Source of the DNA: Eremophila alpestris peregrina
Taxonomy: Eukaryota; Chordata; Aves; Passeriformes; Alaudidae
DNA length: 64,000 nucleotides
Assembly: GCA_009792885.1 (NCBI GenBank)
Contig: WMCF01000055.1
Span: forward strand, 3,816,848-3,880,847
Direction: 5' to 3'
Shown: positions 27,401-40,977 of the stretch, piece after piece
Layout of the letters: every line of letters begins with the position of its first letter
Position numbering within the stretch: the first letter of the stretch is position 1
Translations under genes and position numbers: made by a program
Notes under the pieces: model-generated
Told to the model about the DNA's origin: nothing
Databases searched by the model: none
Seen by the model: only the letters and a program-made list of their open reading frames with translations

Positions 27401-30114
27401 ATTATATTAGTGGGGTTGTTTTTTGTTTCTGTTGGTGTACTTGCACATTTTCATTTCAGGAGATGTGGGGGAAAAACAGATCCTGGTGGAAGGGAGAATC
27501 TTGGTTATGCTAAGGTGAAGAGCCAAATTCTTCACTTTGAGAGGAGGAGGTGGGAAATAGGACCCAAGACTCAAAATGTAATAGTCCAGAAGAACTTCAA
27601 GAGTCTATCTGATTAACTTCTGGACTCAAAAAAATGCATTATTTGCATAGTTTACTCTGTTTTCAGGATATGGAGAACTAATGATCTCATTTTCAAACCA
27701 AATTAGCTATCTCCTATTATACTTAAGTATAAGCCACTTCAGAGGGGAAAAAACTGCCAGAAAACACAATTGACTTTGAATTGGAGAAGAATCAGAGTTG
27801 GAAATAATGTAACTAATAGCAAGAGACTTTAATTCAAATGACATATCTTTATGACAAGGAACAGGTAGTCTAGTCTCTTACAGTTTTGTTTCAGTTTTAT
27901 TGATGAGTTTTGAAGAGAAACATTCTTTGTACAAGTTTTCCCAGGAACTGGCAGTTTAGGTTAATGGTGCTCGTGATTTGTACAAGAAGCATTTTCATCT
28001 GATCACAACTGCCAGCATTAAAAACAACCAACCAAACAAACAAAAAACAAGCAGTAGAAAACCTCCACTTAAAAACAACTAAAATCCCACCACTGGATAA
28101 TCAGAGACCTAAGCCTATCATTAGGTTATCTATGGAAGATTCTACTCTGGGAGATGTGAAAAGCGTTTCAACTTGGATTTCTTGGCCTGAAATAAATCGT
28201 ACATTCTGTATCCAAAAAATGCTTCCTCCCATGAGTGAGACACTAATGAAATCCTTAATCATACATCAAGGCATGTATTTTATACAGAATGCAACATACT
28301 TTATGCTTTTTTCTTAATAATATTTTTTAAGTGCTGCTTGAGAAGTCTATGAAGGTACAAATATATGCATGGAGAAGGTATACTTTTATCAATATTAATT
28401 GAGGTAAAAAATAATTCTTGGAAATCAATGGATTTTAGAGAGAAAATGAGCTACTTCATTCTCTTAAGTATGCTGAACTGTCATTGGCAGTGCTGATTGC
28501 AGATTTTGTTTTAATAAAAAAAGAAGTTTCCCTAAAATTTGTTTGAATTTATTTGGAAGCTTTCATAAAGAACAAACAGAATGAAAGTCTGAGGCACAGT
28601 AAATAACTTCCTTAACGTCTGCAGAATTATATGGAAGAGCTTTTGAAAGAGTCCATTACATCATATATCATAATACTACACTATTTTACATATTTTCTAG
28701 AAACATTCAATTTTACCTAATGGTTCAATTCAATCTCCAGGTCAAGTTGATGCTAAATCTATTCTGACTCAATGCACAGAAAGACAAAGCAAAAATCCCC
28801 TGATCATCAGCTCCTGTCGGGCTGGAAAGGTCTCTGAGTTCAAAAGTCACAGTGTTTCTTGTAGCAGGATAACATAACTGGGAAAGATGAAGTAATGAAC
28901 TCATACATATGAGAGGTAATGTTTTCCAAAAGATCATCCCATTTGAACTATTACTTGTAAGGAAAGAAAGTCAGACAAAGTAATTTTGGTGACATGTGGT
29001 TGACACAGGAAAAGGATTATGAAGTTTAACAAAATGTAAAGAGCAGAAAATAGTTGCTTGCCTTTTTCTTTTTTAAGGGAAAAATCCTTATTTTTAGTAA
29101 CATTAAGCAGCTAAGAAGAATGAAAGAAAACAGATGCTAGAGATGAAAAAAGGGGTAAATGGAACTGCACATTAAGAAATGGGTAGACAAGCAGAAGCAC
29201 TAATTTCTGGATTACAAAATGGCATTTAACATTTTACTTTAAGTTCTTGATAGATATCTTGATTAATGGCTGTATATGTCATATAGAAGGTCTTTCCTCT
29301 CATGACAGGGGAGCAAGGATGATGCTTTCAGTCCCAGCATCATCAGCATATAATTTAAAGAATAACTGTTTGACTCAGAGGGATGTATGGTAGGGATAAA
29401 GTGCTTATTTCAGAAATTTAAAGTTATAATGCTTCATATCAATCCTGGTTTTTTTTTTTTTCCCATCAGCAACATGGACAGTATTAGATTTTTTTTTTTT
29501 TAATCTTCTGCTTTTTATAAAAGCACCTGCTGTTCCTTGGGGATTTCTTGGTCTCATTTGCATTTTGGAAGCGTTTAGCAACCCCTTCTTTGCTTTGTTT
29601 GACGTGTAGTATTTAGATTTGTAATTTCTCTGGAGCTTTCTCAGTCCAGTTGCAGGCTTTGTCATATTCTTGACAGCCTCGGCTTTTCTTTCTCATGTCT
29701 TCTGGTTTTGGCACATTTCTTTTTCCATTCTGCTCCCCAGAGGTCTATCTAGCCTGTTTCACTCTTGTTTCTACGGATAGTGAGTGGGAATGAATGCAGG
29801 TCATGCATTCTTCCTGTCAGAATCACCTTTTGTCCCGTGTTCCGTGGCTGGCAGATGTCTGGCTGTCTTGGTCTGGGACTTGCAGCGCAACAGCATCATC
29901 CTGAACACACAGCCCAGAGTACTGAATTTCTGTATGCATGTGGAGACACAAATTTAGGCATTCACAGAACACCAAAATCCATTTGGTTATTGTGTTTTGA
30001 CACAGCACGTGGTTTTAGCACATGATTCTGCATGATGTGTCTGGAGTCCCTGGAACCACAGGAAATCATACCCAAAGTCTGGCCTTGGAAGACTTACCAT
30101 GGATGCTATCCACC
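24413..30114. other. Unique AT-rich sequence, nothing recognised
   Basis: No gene or repeat family identified. The stretch 26,820-26,960 keeps mixed-composition, non-repetitive sequence with ATTTGCAT/TAAT-like words and could be a conserved non-coding element, but this cannot be judged without alignment. Confidence 0.5.
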
Positions 30115-30480
30115 TGTAAGGCCTGGTGACACGCTATAATCCTTCTTCTTCTCCCAAATTGATGCCCAAATTCTCCCGGTTTCTTCTTTCCCTGTTAGTC
30201 CATTGGCTGTGGTACCCCAGTGACCGGCCCCATCTTTCCTATAGGTCACTGACCTTACCTGTCCCTTGCACTGCCCCTGTGCCTCAAGGTCATTGGATGC
30301 TCAAAACCATACTTAAGGCAGAGCTAGGGACATGTGAGCCCTCTTTGGATCTGGATTCCCTTCAGCACCTTGGAAATAAACCTTGCTGGAATTTACCTGG
30401 GCGAAGAGCCTTCTGCCTCTCCTTGCTGAGCCAGCCCGTGGCTGTGTGCTTGGGTGAGTTTGATTGCCTTGCCTGATTTC
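30115..30480 (+). mobile_element. LTR-like fragment (weak)
   Basis: The stretch has LTR-style spacing. ATTGG (inverted CCAAT) boxes lie at 30,202-30,206 and 30,292-30,296, a TATA-like ACTTAAGGC at about 30,311, and a polyadenylation signal AATAAA at 30,375-30,380 about 60 bases later. GC-rich sequence follows with GCTGAGCC and GCTGTGTG motifs. It is GC-richer than its surroundings. I cannot define the TG...CA ends or a target-site duplication, and I see no retroviral coding sequence next to it, so it may be a solo LTR relic or a coincidence. Confidence 0.35.
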
Positions 30481-33400
30481 TCCCAAGCAGCCTTTCTCTG
30501 TGGAGAGGCTGAGTGGGGTCTTGGTAAAGGCTTTACTCTAAAAACCCCCACTGCTACATAATTGTTGCTGCCTGTATCAGTTATTGCCCTGCTTATGGGT
30601 TTAACCCTAATAGTACATCCAGATGCCCTACAAATAAAGGGAAATTTAGCATTAGATCTTGCCAGGCTGTTCATACATGGATTTCAGGCCATGTCCAACA
30701 CTTCATAATAGCATTTTGATTCCTTACGTGGGTGACTCATGCTACAGTGTCCTCCCTACTGCCACCAGGGTCTTCCAGACAATCACCTGTATCCATGTGC
30801 AGCTTCAGTTGCATATTTTTTCACTTTGGAAGATTTTTAGTTTCCTGTTTTCTTTCCATTTTTGTCTAATTTTTGAAATTGCTTCCTAATTTGTCACCCC
30901 ACCACCCTTTTTTTTTTTTAATAGAATTCTTGTAGTACACTTACAGAATATTAGAAATAGAAATGGTGATAAATTAAAGGAGGAAAACAATATGTGTGTA
31001 TAGATATATAACTACCCTGAAAGAGCATAAAGAAATCTTTGTATTAGGAAGCTGATACTGAAGCAAAAACTTGCTAGAGAGATAAAGCAGCATGGCAGTA
31101 GTTGGGCATGTGGAATATTTCATCAGATGTGCACAGGGTTGGGCGTGTTACTGAGGAAACAAACGGCTTTTGACTTAAGACTCCTCAGAACTGTGTGAAA
31201 TCAATTATACTTGAAAAGGTAATAACAGGAGGGAAGAAAATGTGGGAATGCATTGTTGGTGTCTCTGTTATACTGGAGAAGAAAAAATTTTTCTTCTTAA
31301 TGATAGGCCCTGTCACTTCAAACAAAAGGGTGTAGCCGATTTAAACCCTGAAGGTGTTTTTTTGCTTGTTTAGTGACAGCCATTCCATATTACCATTTTA
31401 AACCTGGGTCATTCCTTTGAAAGTTTTTAAGAGACATTTTCAAAGCACTAAAGATACCATCATCCATCCACTGATGGATGTTCACATTTCTTGAAGATGT
31501 GGAACAGGCTCAAAATAAAATCAGTTTCTTTCCAGAGCCATTAATATAGAGTTTCATTGTTTATTTTATACTAATTAATCTAGCCCCAATATAATATACA
31601 AAATCAATTTGTCAGATTGTATAATAGGCTGTATAATATTTACTAATTTGGTTTTATACTTATTTTTATAGTCTAGGAGTGCCACTTCAAATGAGTAAAT
31701 AATATTTAAGATGGAATGGCATTTTTGCCTATCATTAAATGCATTTAAAATTTTATTAAAACTATAAAATCTTGTAATTAAGTATTCCACATAAAGTTCA
31801 GTTTTACAAAATATTACACAGGGCAAAAATAATACATTTTTTCCAATTTAAATATCTGTGTCTTTTTTTAGGAGAAACTTGCACCTAGATGTTGTTTAGT
31901 ATTAGAGAATGAAGGTGTGAAATAGCCCTCAACTATGATGTTATTTATAAGTGCTTTTTCTTTTTTTAAAATCTGTATTCTTGTTACTGAAATTGGAGTG
32001 TCTGCGCCTGTTATGCATTAAAAATTCTTGAAAATATTAATGGAAGAAAGTTTTTAGTCTTGGTCATCCCACAGGCCAAAAGTTTATGAACTGGCTGGGT
32101 TGTTTTTTGAAATATCCAAGCTGCAAATGTTCTTGGTGATATCCACATTTAAAATAAATAGCAGTAAAAAAGAGTGTTTATGGTTCACTGTTTTTCTGCA
32201 AATTAAAGGAAAGTGCGTTGCTTATTGCCTGAACTGATGTTACTGATACTATTTTCAGGATATGCATATTTTTTAATTTCTAGTTTCTTTTTGCTACTCT
32301 ACAAACCCAGATGGAAGCTAACCAGTAGAATAAGTGAAAAAGGAAGAAAAGGCAGTTTAGGCTCTTCTAGTCCTGTGGCCATTAAAAGACATGATACTGA
32401 GAGCAAACAGTGGGTCAGTGAGAATAAAACATGCAAGGTTTGTACAACCCACTGCAACAGCAGTTTGGACAGGAACCTCAAAACCTGAGACAAACTGAGC
32501 TGGAGGAGCAAACCTGAAATGCCACTAGGAAAATTGCTTAGACCAGCCAGTATTCTACTGGGTCTTATCCCTTCACCTTGCACCAGGGATAAAAACTCCA
32601 AGGGATCTTAATCCCTTAGCCCTTTCTGGACAGTGAAACTTCCATAAGAAAACCAAATGGTATCACTCAGTCACTGCAGCTTTTTTAGGAGGTAGAATGG
32701 CAGCTGGAAAACTTATTAATGCAGTGAGTGATTGTATTCATCCCACTTGTTCCAGCTGCTGGAAACCTGTACCAGTATTAGTTTGAAAGCCACTGAAGTG
32801 TGTGTCCTATACCTGTATCCTGGTGAAGATAATAAAATTTCTCAAACCACCAAATAAATATCTGGTGCATATGAACACAGTGGTAGCAGCTGAACCTGGG
32901 CATGGAGAGATGTGTAAACTCATAACATGGTGAGTATTTTTTGCTTCCATTTCTATTAAGCTTCATCAAGAGAAACAGCGTGAGAGAATGCCATCAATCA
33001 ACAATCAAGATTTTAATACTTGATGGATTGAACAGTAGCTGTTTAAAATGTAAAATTACAGCTCATTTTCAATCTGCTACTAATTGTAAATCTAACTCTG
33101 AAGTGTGCTGTTGGAACTCTAACTGTGGATGAGCATTGTTATTGTTTTCAATTTGCCACTTTCATTTTGATTGGAAAATGTATGATAAAGCTTTGATTTT
33201 TAATTTATTTTTATTACTAAATGTTTATTATCTTGTTTGTCATTTTGACTCGAGCATCCTGGGAGAGAATTTTATTTTTAATGGTTATTCAGTAAAAGAG
33301 ATTAAATCAACCTTAAGAGTGTATTTCACTTAATTTCAATCATGGTTTCTTGCTCAGAATATATTTGTAAAGATAAGCATGATAATATGAATCATTAGAA

Positions 33401-36400
33401 ATTATGTTACCAAGGAAATTACTTAGTGAACCTTTTTCTTCAATACATATTTGGTTTAAAATATTATCAAATGGGAGCCAGAAAGCCCAAAATGGAGATG
33501 ACTCAGTGAAGAAGGAACTTTTCTGAAGAATAATGCAAATATTGTTATCACTATTTTTAAAAATACCTAGAAACTAAGACCACTCTTCAATGAAATTTAG
33601 GCTTCAATAACAATAAGCTGTGAACTCTCTGGAGGAAAAAGAATTGTGCTTTTCATTGCATTGGTGAGTAATGTTGTAATCATTTTTAGCCATTCAAATA
33701 AATCCACTTTTAGCTTAAATAGGTTGAATCTCTGCTATACTGAAGGATATTGGAATACATCTGAATGACACCTTTTTGACTTCAAGCAATATTTTATTTT
33801 AAGCAAATAGGCTGGAATTTAACATTCGATTGAGCACTTGTGGCTCATGGACATATTTGAGAAGTTGAAGTTTGTAAAAGAAAGGGATTTTCAGACCAGA
33901 AATTAATTTGTTTTTTAATTTTTATTCTTTTTCCCCCGAGACTGAACAGGAGAAGAAGAGAAGAAGATGCACAGCAGAATGTTCGAGAGTAGGCAGTGGT
34001 TTTGAGCCAGTGAAAGAGAACAAAACCACTTTTTGGTATTTTATTACTTCCTTAGGTTCTGCTGACACATGAAAATATTATGAAGATGTGTTTGAGCACA
34101 TGATTATGCTCCCAGTTAACTGTTGGCATAAACTTTGGTCTGAAAAGCTGTTAATGATTAGTCAACAGCTGATATTTTCATACAGTTGCTTTTATTTTTA
34201 AGCATCACACCCTCAGCAACCCCTGCAAGTTAATGTGCTGTGAAAAGTCCCAAAATAACCAAACATTTCTTTCAGACAGTTTTCAAGGGACCTACTGTTT
34301 GCAACTATTATGTAGAATACTGAAATAGTTTAGTTAGTATGGAAGAGGTATCAACTTGGCAGCCATATCCAGCAATTTTACTGGACATCAATGTGACTTC
34401 AATGTTTCCTGGCAGATTAAGAGACTTTGTCATGAATAAAATAACCAGTGACAAAATTTCATCTGAAGGACAGGTTTTTGATAATGTGAACATACACCAA
34501 AATGAACTGTGGAAATATGGTACCAGCATATCCTGAAAAGACCAAGGGTCAGTGTTACAAGAAGTGTCTCAAAATGTGCTGAAGGTTTTCATTCTAAAGC
34601 TGAGCACAGACATTTAATAATGAAAGTGCTAGATCAGCCTGGATTATACAGGACTTAAATTACTCCTCTGCACAACATTTTATTGTGCAAACTCATGAAC
34701 AATTTGTTCAACATGCTATTTTTCTTGTGGTCTTTTTAAAAGAGTTTGTATTTTTTTAAGTTGAATTATTTTAACATTAGCTGGACAGATCTGCTAGGTG
34801 TCATCTAGCTCTCTGTGGTGCTCTCAGCAATATCACCTCATCCTTTTCATAAACAGATCAAAGATCCTCTGAATATTATTCCATCCTGTTGGGGAACTTC
34901 ACTGCTGCAGAAATTAAAGATGTTCCTCTTAGAGGCAATTCATGCTTTTTTTTTTTCCATAGGGTGGTTTTTTATGATTTCAAAAGTATTTCTTCCTCCT
35001 TGTGTTTCAGTCTCCCAAATTATTTATGAAGGACAAATATATGCCTTCACAGATTTGTTTGGAAAGGGAAGCATAATTTAAAACCCCCATATTTTTTTTC
35101 TTATCAGCATTGCTATTATAGGCCTGAGTTTTATGAACTTCTATTGATATAGCTCTGCTGAATACTTAAAGGTAGGTTACAGACTCATGCAACTTAAGGA
35201 ACATCCTAAACCCAGTCATTCCATATGCAGGTAAACCTGTGACGAAATAAATTTTTGGTGACAGAATTTAAACTACTTTGACAACTTTTTTAACACAGTA
35301 ATTGTTCTGTGTGATTTGAACTTTGTGTCATGTGGATTGACATAGCTGTTCCAGCAGTTTTCATCTGGTGGTTCCTGTTTCTCTGTCCTTTGTCTGAAAT
35401 GGAACTGACTGTAAAGGTGTTTGCAGCTCTCTCAGGGTATGGCTTCATCAGTGGTTTGTAATTATTGCGGTTAATGACAGGATTCTTTATGCTATGGCTC
35501 GTGGAGTTAACCTCTGCATTAGGATAAGTGAGATTCCATCACATAGAAATTACTATCTAAGTTGCCTGAGTCACATAACTGAGATAATATCTTTGTTGTA
35601 ATACAGTGTCATCAGGCAGCTTCTGAACAGGGTTGTTATGAAGTGAAGCAAAACTTGACAACAAGTTATCATCAGCTTGTGTTACTTTGTCTTGTGGAGG
35701 AGAACTGAGCAGAGGCACACTAACAGTGCTGTTTGGGGAGGTTTTCTGTACTAAACCCCTTGATCAGAGGTATATCTTGTGCTCAACAACTTATTCCACT
35801 CCAATGCCTGTGGGGAGGTGAGAATGTTTTCCACTTTCCACACGTGGCTGTGTCTTTGTGGGCTCGCTCTGTGTGTTCCCTGTGGCTACCTGTGATTGTG
35901 TGCCAGATACATGTTGGTGGAAACTATTGGAACACTTTCAGGATTGTACTTCTCATTTTAATTAGTGGCTGTCATTTTTCACACTGCTAGTTAATCACTC
36001 CAAATTGATTGCTTGTGGCTGTGGTTGTGTTTGAGACATAAATCTTTTGTTAAGAGATTAGTGAGTCATCTATCTCACGGCCCTCATTGCAACCCATTAC
36101 ACAGTTATGATAAAGCTTTCTCCACTATAGATCCATGAGTCTTTTCCTTCAGGGATTGCAGTATAGCCAAGCGGTGTTTGGAGCAGCAGGATGATGGGAT
36201 AGTAGATGGATGATGGAAAGAAATCCCCTTTCTGAGCCTTTTTGTTTTTCACAGAAAGTTTGCAGTATAACTGTCAGTCACAGTGTTTCATCTCAGAGCC
36301 AAAAGCAGGACTGGGGGCATGTATGAACAGAAGTAGTTTCAGTTTTTGGTAGGTAGAAAGTATGTCTGAAATCTGCCTTTAGACAAAGTATAGTGTTTCT

Positions 36401-37951
36401 TACTGGTGACACAGGACCACTGTGCTCCTTTTTTATCTTCACAGAGAGTGCATACAGGATAATATATATTATCCACTCTCGGATAGAGATAAGGCTTGTT
36501 CTGAATTGTTGCATCAAGAGACTTGAATCCCAGTCTCCTATTTATAAACTCAAAGTCTCTAAGGAACAATTAAGTTGCTGAGGACTGAATACATACATGA
36601 GTTATATCTCAAAAAAAAAAAAATTAAGTGCCAAAAAAATCAACCTAATTCCTATGAAATTTCTCTACAGAAGAAATTGAAGTAAAACACTTACTTAGTT
36701 TCCAGAACTATTGTGAAAAAAGTAAGAATTTAAGAAAGAGGCATATTTTCATAATTTTCTTTTTTAAAAGCCTTTAAATTGTTATTATTATGTCATGAAA
36801 TATTTTAGTGACTACTATACCATACAACTACCAACACACATTTGAAACAGAAAAGAGAGGTGAAAGCTGATGGGATCCAAGCAAAGTGAAGTGCAGGACA
36901 GTTCAGCTTCACAATTGCCTTTAAGAACAGCCCTTCATAAAAACCAAGCACAATTTGTTATATGCATACATATACAGAGGACATACGTAAACATGGAACT
37001 CAATTATCTCATTAGTTGGTTTCGAGGTTTTTCCTTAAAAGATTGAAAATATATTCAAAACCCTGTATATATTGAGCTAAGTTCTGTTAATCAGAGATTA
37101 AAAATCCTTTTTTTTTTTCTAGTTGCCTAGAAGACGTTGAAGTGAAACCTGTTGGTGCAGATAGCAGGATGAACAAAGGTTATGTACCAGAAGAAAGGAA
37201 GTCCTTTTCTTACTACTACAAATATAACTTTTTCCTATTAAGTGTCAAATTAACTTGAAGATAACATTTATTTTTGTAATCTTCAGCTTCTCTTAAAGTC
37301 TGTGGTAGTCATCAAATAATTTTTACTGCTACCCATTTTAAAATATCAAGCATAAATCTGTGATTTGGACTTAATGCTTTACACTAACAAGTATGCTTAA
37401 CTTTGGATTAATGCTGTGGTCAAACAGGAGTAGAAAATATAACAACATTAAATGAAAGTTAGTAGAAATGCTAGAATGCTTCTTTTCGTAGTAAAAATGG
37501 CAGTGTAAACCAAAATATTCTCCATTGAAGCTAGTCATGTCCTCAGTCCAGATTAAAGAAATGCAACAGATCAGGTAGAAATCTCAAGGTGAAAGAAATA
37601 CATTACAAGAAAGTCTTGTTGACGTCAATGTTAAAAATGCTCTCTGCATATTTATGCATATAGGAAATGGTGATAGGTCATTAAGAAAATATATATATGA
37701 GAACACTTATGTAAGGGTGTCTAGGAACTGGTTACCATTTTTGTAAAACCACATGACAACACCAGAGCTCGACAAGCCAAAAAATGCATCCCAATTTAAA
37801 CAGGAAAATTCTGTGCAAAAACTGCAAAGAAAAGCAAAATGAAAAATTCTCTGAGTCAAGAAACGTTATGAGATCTGCAGTCCCATGAAGAAGATGCAGG
37901 AAGATAAGGAGAAATAATAATTTAAACTCTCTATAGATGCAGCAGCTCATT
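30481..37951. other. Unique AT-rich sequence; possible conserved non-coding blocks
   Basis: No gene or mobile element identified. The block 31,540-31,860 is very AT-rich but non-repetitive, with several TAAT/ATTA homeodomain-type words. The stretches 32,990-33,330 and 34,330-34,540 hold open frames of about 65 codons without exon signals. Confidence 0.5.
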
Positions 37952-37978
37952 CCCCGCCCCACCCCCCCGCCCCCCCCC
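37952..37978 (-). repeat. Strong G-quadruplex motif (C-rich on plus strand)
   Basis: On the minus strand this is nine G, C, seven G, T, four G, C, four G: four guanine runs of at least four bases separated by single-base loops. That is close to the most stable quadruplex pattern known. An A9-T-A10 tract follows directly on the plus strand (37,979-37,998), making an abrupt C-run to A-run junction. Confidence 0.9.
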
Positions 37979-37998
37979 AAAAAAAAATAAAAAAAAAA
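37979..37998 (+). repeat. Poly-A tract adjoining the C-rich tract
   Basis: A9, one T, A10. No retrotransposed body is recognised upstream. Confidence 0.85.
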
Positions 37999-40117
37999 GA
38001 AGACTAAAAATATTCAGAGCTATCCAGGTAAGTTCTCAACTTCTTCACACAGTATTGCTCCAGAAAAGCTAGCTACACCTTAGACTGATTTGTGCAAGGT
38101 CATTTTCACCAATTTTAAATCTTCTGGTGTGTGACTCTCTCCATTGGATGGATTTTCAAAAACCAGTGCACTAAGTATTCTTCTCTACTGCAGTCTGTTC
38201 TTGAGAAAACGTAGCCTAATAAATATGCAAGAAAATTGACAGCAATAAGGAGAGCTGATAGAGTAAGAACAGATGAAATACTGTCTGCCAGTGCTTGGAT
38301 TTTGGTCAAAATTCTAGTTGAGACAGACACATGAATCCAGTGGAGCAACCTGCAGCTCATCTATTTGTCTTATTTTATCAGAAGTGTTCTCAGAGTGACT
38401 CCTAAAGAGGGAGAACTTTATTGATCTGCTCTCAGTAATGACTTTGCTGAGGATCATCTAACAAAAATATGTATTGTCCCTTAGATGTTCTACACAGACA
38501 TTACATACAAGAGGAAACACACCTGAAAATAATATTTTTCAGTCAGTTTGATGAGATATCAGAGTACTTTGTGTTTATGAAAATATTTAGTATGCTTAAG
38601 TGCCATTGATTTAGGAGTAAAAATCACCTCTTTTGTGCAGTCTGAAATGAGGCCTTAAAAACTGAACGGAGTAAGGAGATTGATGGCTATTGACTAGCTG
38701 GTGTCTCCTAATATGTGCTATTAAGGAGGTCACAATAAGGGACAACAGGAAGAGGTCATGGCCTTTGCTGAATTCACAAAGAGCTGTGACCAGTTCACTA
38801 TGCAGGGCCATTTTAAAGTAGAATTCTGTCACAAAAATGAAGTCTAATGCAAAGCCATTGATTGATGCTATTAACTTGAAAATTAAGAATATTTCTGATT
38901 GCAGAGAAAAGTGAGCACAATGCAAACACCACCAAAGAACTCTTAGATGTTTTTAGAAAACTTCATAGCCTAGAATAGATACAAACTTTAGGGGAATAAA
39001 GATGAGTTTCTAGTGGGAAATGCTTTTACATGGATGATATTCTAGCTGCATGAAGAAGTTGTGTAAATTTGGGAACAAAACAAGATAAAAATTTGATCCT
39101 TCCAAGAGATTCCTGCCTCTAGAAAGAGCAAAATCATGACACCAGGAGGTATTTGCAGGCCATTGTTGCTACAATTTCACCAACAGGTATTCCAGGGAGC
39201 AGGGCTGTATAAATCAATTTGAAGAGTTTCTTTCTATTTCAAAACATGCTTGAACCATGACTTCAGGGGCAAGGATCTCTTATACAATTACAGACATGGA
39301 GAACTGAAATCTACTGTTACACCAAAGCATCAGTAAAAATATGCTATGGATTCAGTGTTTGTGGGCCTCAACTTCTAAACTAAGTGAATCTTCAAAAATT
39401 TGAGATGGGAATTTGAGAGAGGGAAATAAAACCAAAATTAACTTACTTCCACAAAAAGACCCTTCTTTCTGGGTATCTCTTTAGTCAAACATGAAAATGT
39501 GGCATTGACACAGATACTTGCTAGAACTTTGAAATGCCAAACACTTGTTTTGGTTTGTTTTTTCTTTTCAAGCTGATTAACTCTGATGAATTAAAGAAGC
39601 AATGTAAAATTTTAGGTTTTAAGACAACATGTGCTACCAAAAATAGCCTCTGATGTGCTTATCCCTTTTCCTTGCAATGCTCTTGCTTGAAATAAAAATC
39701 TTCCTGGAAACTTACAGTAAACTTCAATCAGTATGGCATTGGACAAAGCACCTCTCTGCTTTCCAAGCAGGTGTTTGATTTGCCATGCCAGTAGATGTTA
39801 TTTGATCTACTGTTTTGTGTCAGCAATGTTTTGATGTATAATACTGTATTTTTGATACAGCCCCTCTCTCTTTGAAGATTCTCCCTTTTCCTGAAATATA
39901 TTTTTCATAAGACAGTCTTCATGAGATCTCTGTAGTTGTATATAAGATAAACAATATTTTTGACTGAGGAGCATGTTAACATACATCAAAAATAAATATC
40001 AAGAAATCAAATCAAGCGCTGTTTCTCAGCTATGTGTGTTGTAATTGTTCCTCTCTCCTGACTGGCTCAGTTCCCTACTGATACTGCTGTGTAATGGTTC
40101 CCACCCAATTGCTGAAG
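37999..40117. other. Unique sequence, nothing recognised
   Basis: Minus-strand open frames of 81 and 104 codons (38,115-38,360 and 38,611-38,925) have hydrophobic stretches. They show no splice signals or family resemblance that I can see. Confidence 0.5.
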
Positions 40118-40977
40118 GGAAGGTCATGGGTGTATTCTTTCAGGATTTTTGTAAAGTTTTTGACAATGTTCCTCAGAGAGTGATCTGGACAAGTTTTTGA
40201 ACTGCAGGATGAGCTCATTCATGGTGTGCTGGGCTGGAAAAGTTGTTAAGAGACAGAATATAACAGCTTGTAGTGAATGGGGCTACTGGTGACCAGTCAC
40301 CAGCAGTGCTCCTCAGTGTTCAGTTCTAGTCCTGTTAAACTCACAGTCATAAAATCATTAAATGGTTTGGATTGGAAGGGGCCTTAAATATCTCCTTGTT
40401 CCAACCCTCCTGCCATGGGCAGGGACACCTCCCACTGGAACAGGGTGCTCAGTGCACCATCCAACCTGGTCTAGAACCCTTCGAGGGAAAATCCATAGTT
40501 TCTCCTGTTTCAGTGCTTCACTACCCTCACAGCGAAGAATTTCTTTATATTGTTAAGAGTGTCTCCTAAATATTTATATAATTATGAATGATCTGGATGC
40601 AGAACCTGAATGCACAATTAGCAAGTTTGCTGATGATACCAAGCTTGCTGGGAGAGGTGCTGCTGACTCTCTTGAGAGATAAGAGGCCTCATAGAGGCAT
40701 CTGGATAGATTGGAGCACTGGACTACATGGCGCTGGTCTTCCTGCTCTCCAGTAACAGGACACATTAGGAAGAACTTCCTTACCAAGAGCGTGGTCATAC
40801 ATGGGAACATGGAGGTGGGTCAATGCCCCAAGCCTGTTGGTTTTTAAGAGGAATTTGGACAATGCCTTAATAACATGCTTTAACTTTGGGCAGGCAGTTG
40901 AACTGGATGATGACTGTAGGCCACTCCTAATTTAAAGGAGGTCTATTCTAGTCTAGTCTAGTCCAGTCTATTCTTTG
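40118..40977 (+). mobile_element. Longer CR1 copy with decayed reverse-transcriptase region, split by a nested CR1
   Basis: Two plus-strand pieces (40,118-40,340 and 40,569-40,977) are consecutive parts of one CR1. The left piece encodes a degraded RT motif, DFCKVFDNV (40,144-40,170), corresponding to the DFSKAFDxV block of CR1 ORF2. The right piece starts in the 'aatgatctggatg' block and encodes NDLD followed by KFADDTKL (FADD box at 40,626-40,637), the RT catalytic motif. The 3' part has the usual TTAGGAAGAACTTCCTTACC and 'ggcagttgaactggatgatg' blocks. It ends in a pentamer tail related to (TTCTA)n at about 40,946-40,977, here drifting to TCTAG units. Frameshifts and stops make it non-functional. 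Confidence 0.88.
40341..40568 (-). mobile_element. CR1 LINE 3' fragment nested in another CR1
   Basis: Minus-orientation CR1: TCATAAAATCATTAAATGG, TTGGATTGGAAGGGGCCTT, CTGCCATGGGCAGGGACACC, CATCCAACCTGGTCTAGAAC and CACTACCCTCACAGCGAAG. It interrupts the older plus-strand CR1 inside the 'cctgtt-aatatctttatcaatgatctgg' block, so it inserted later. No clear target-site duplication is seen, as is usual for CR1. Confidence 0.93.

Noticed and set aside
34339..34536. 65-codon frame with protein-like composition
   Set aside because: It has a plausible peptide but no acceptor, no donor, no promoter and no recognised family; kept below the reporting threshold for a gene.
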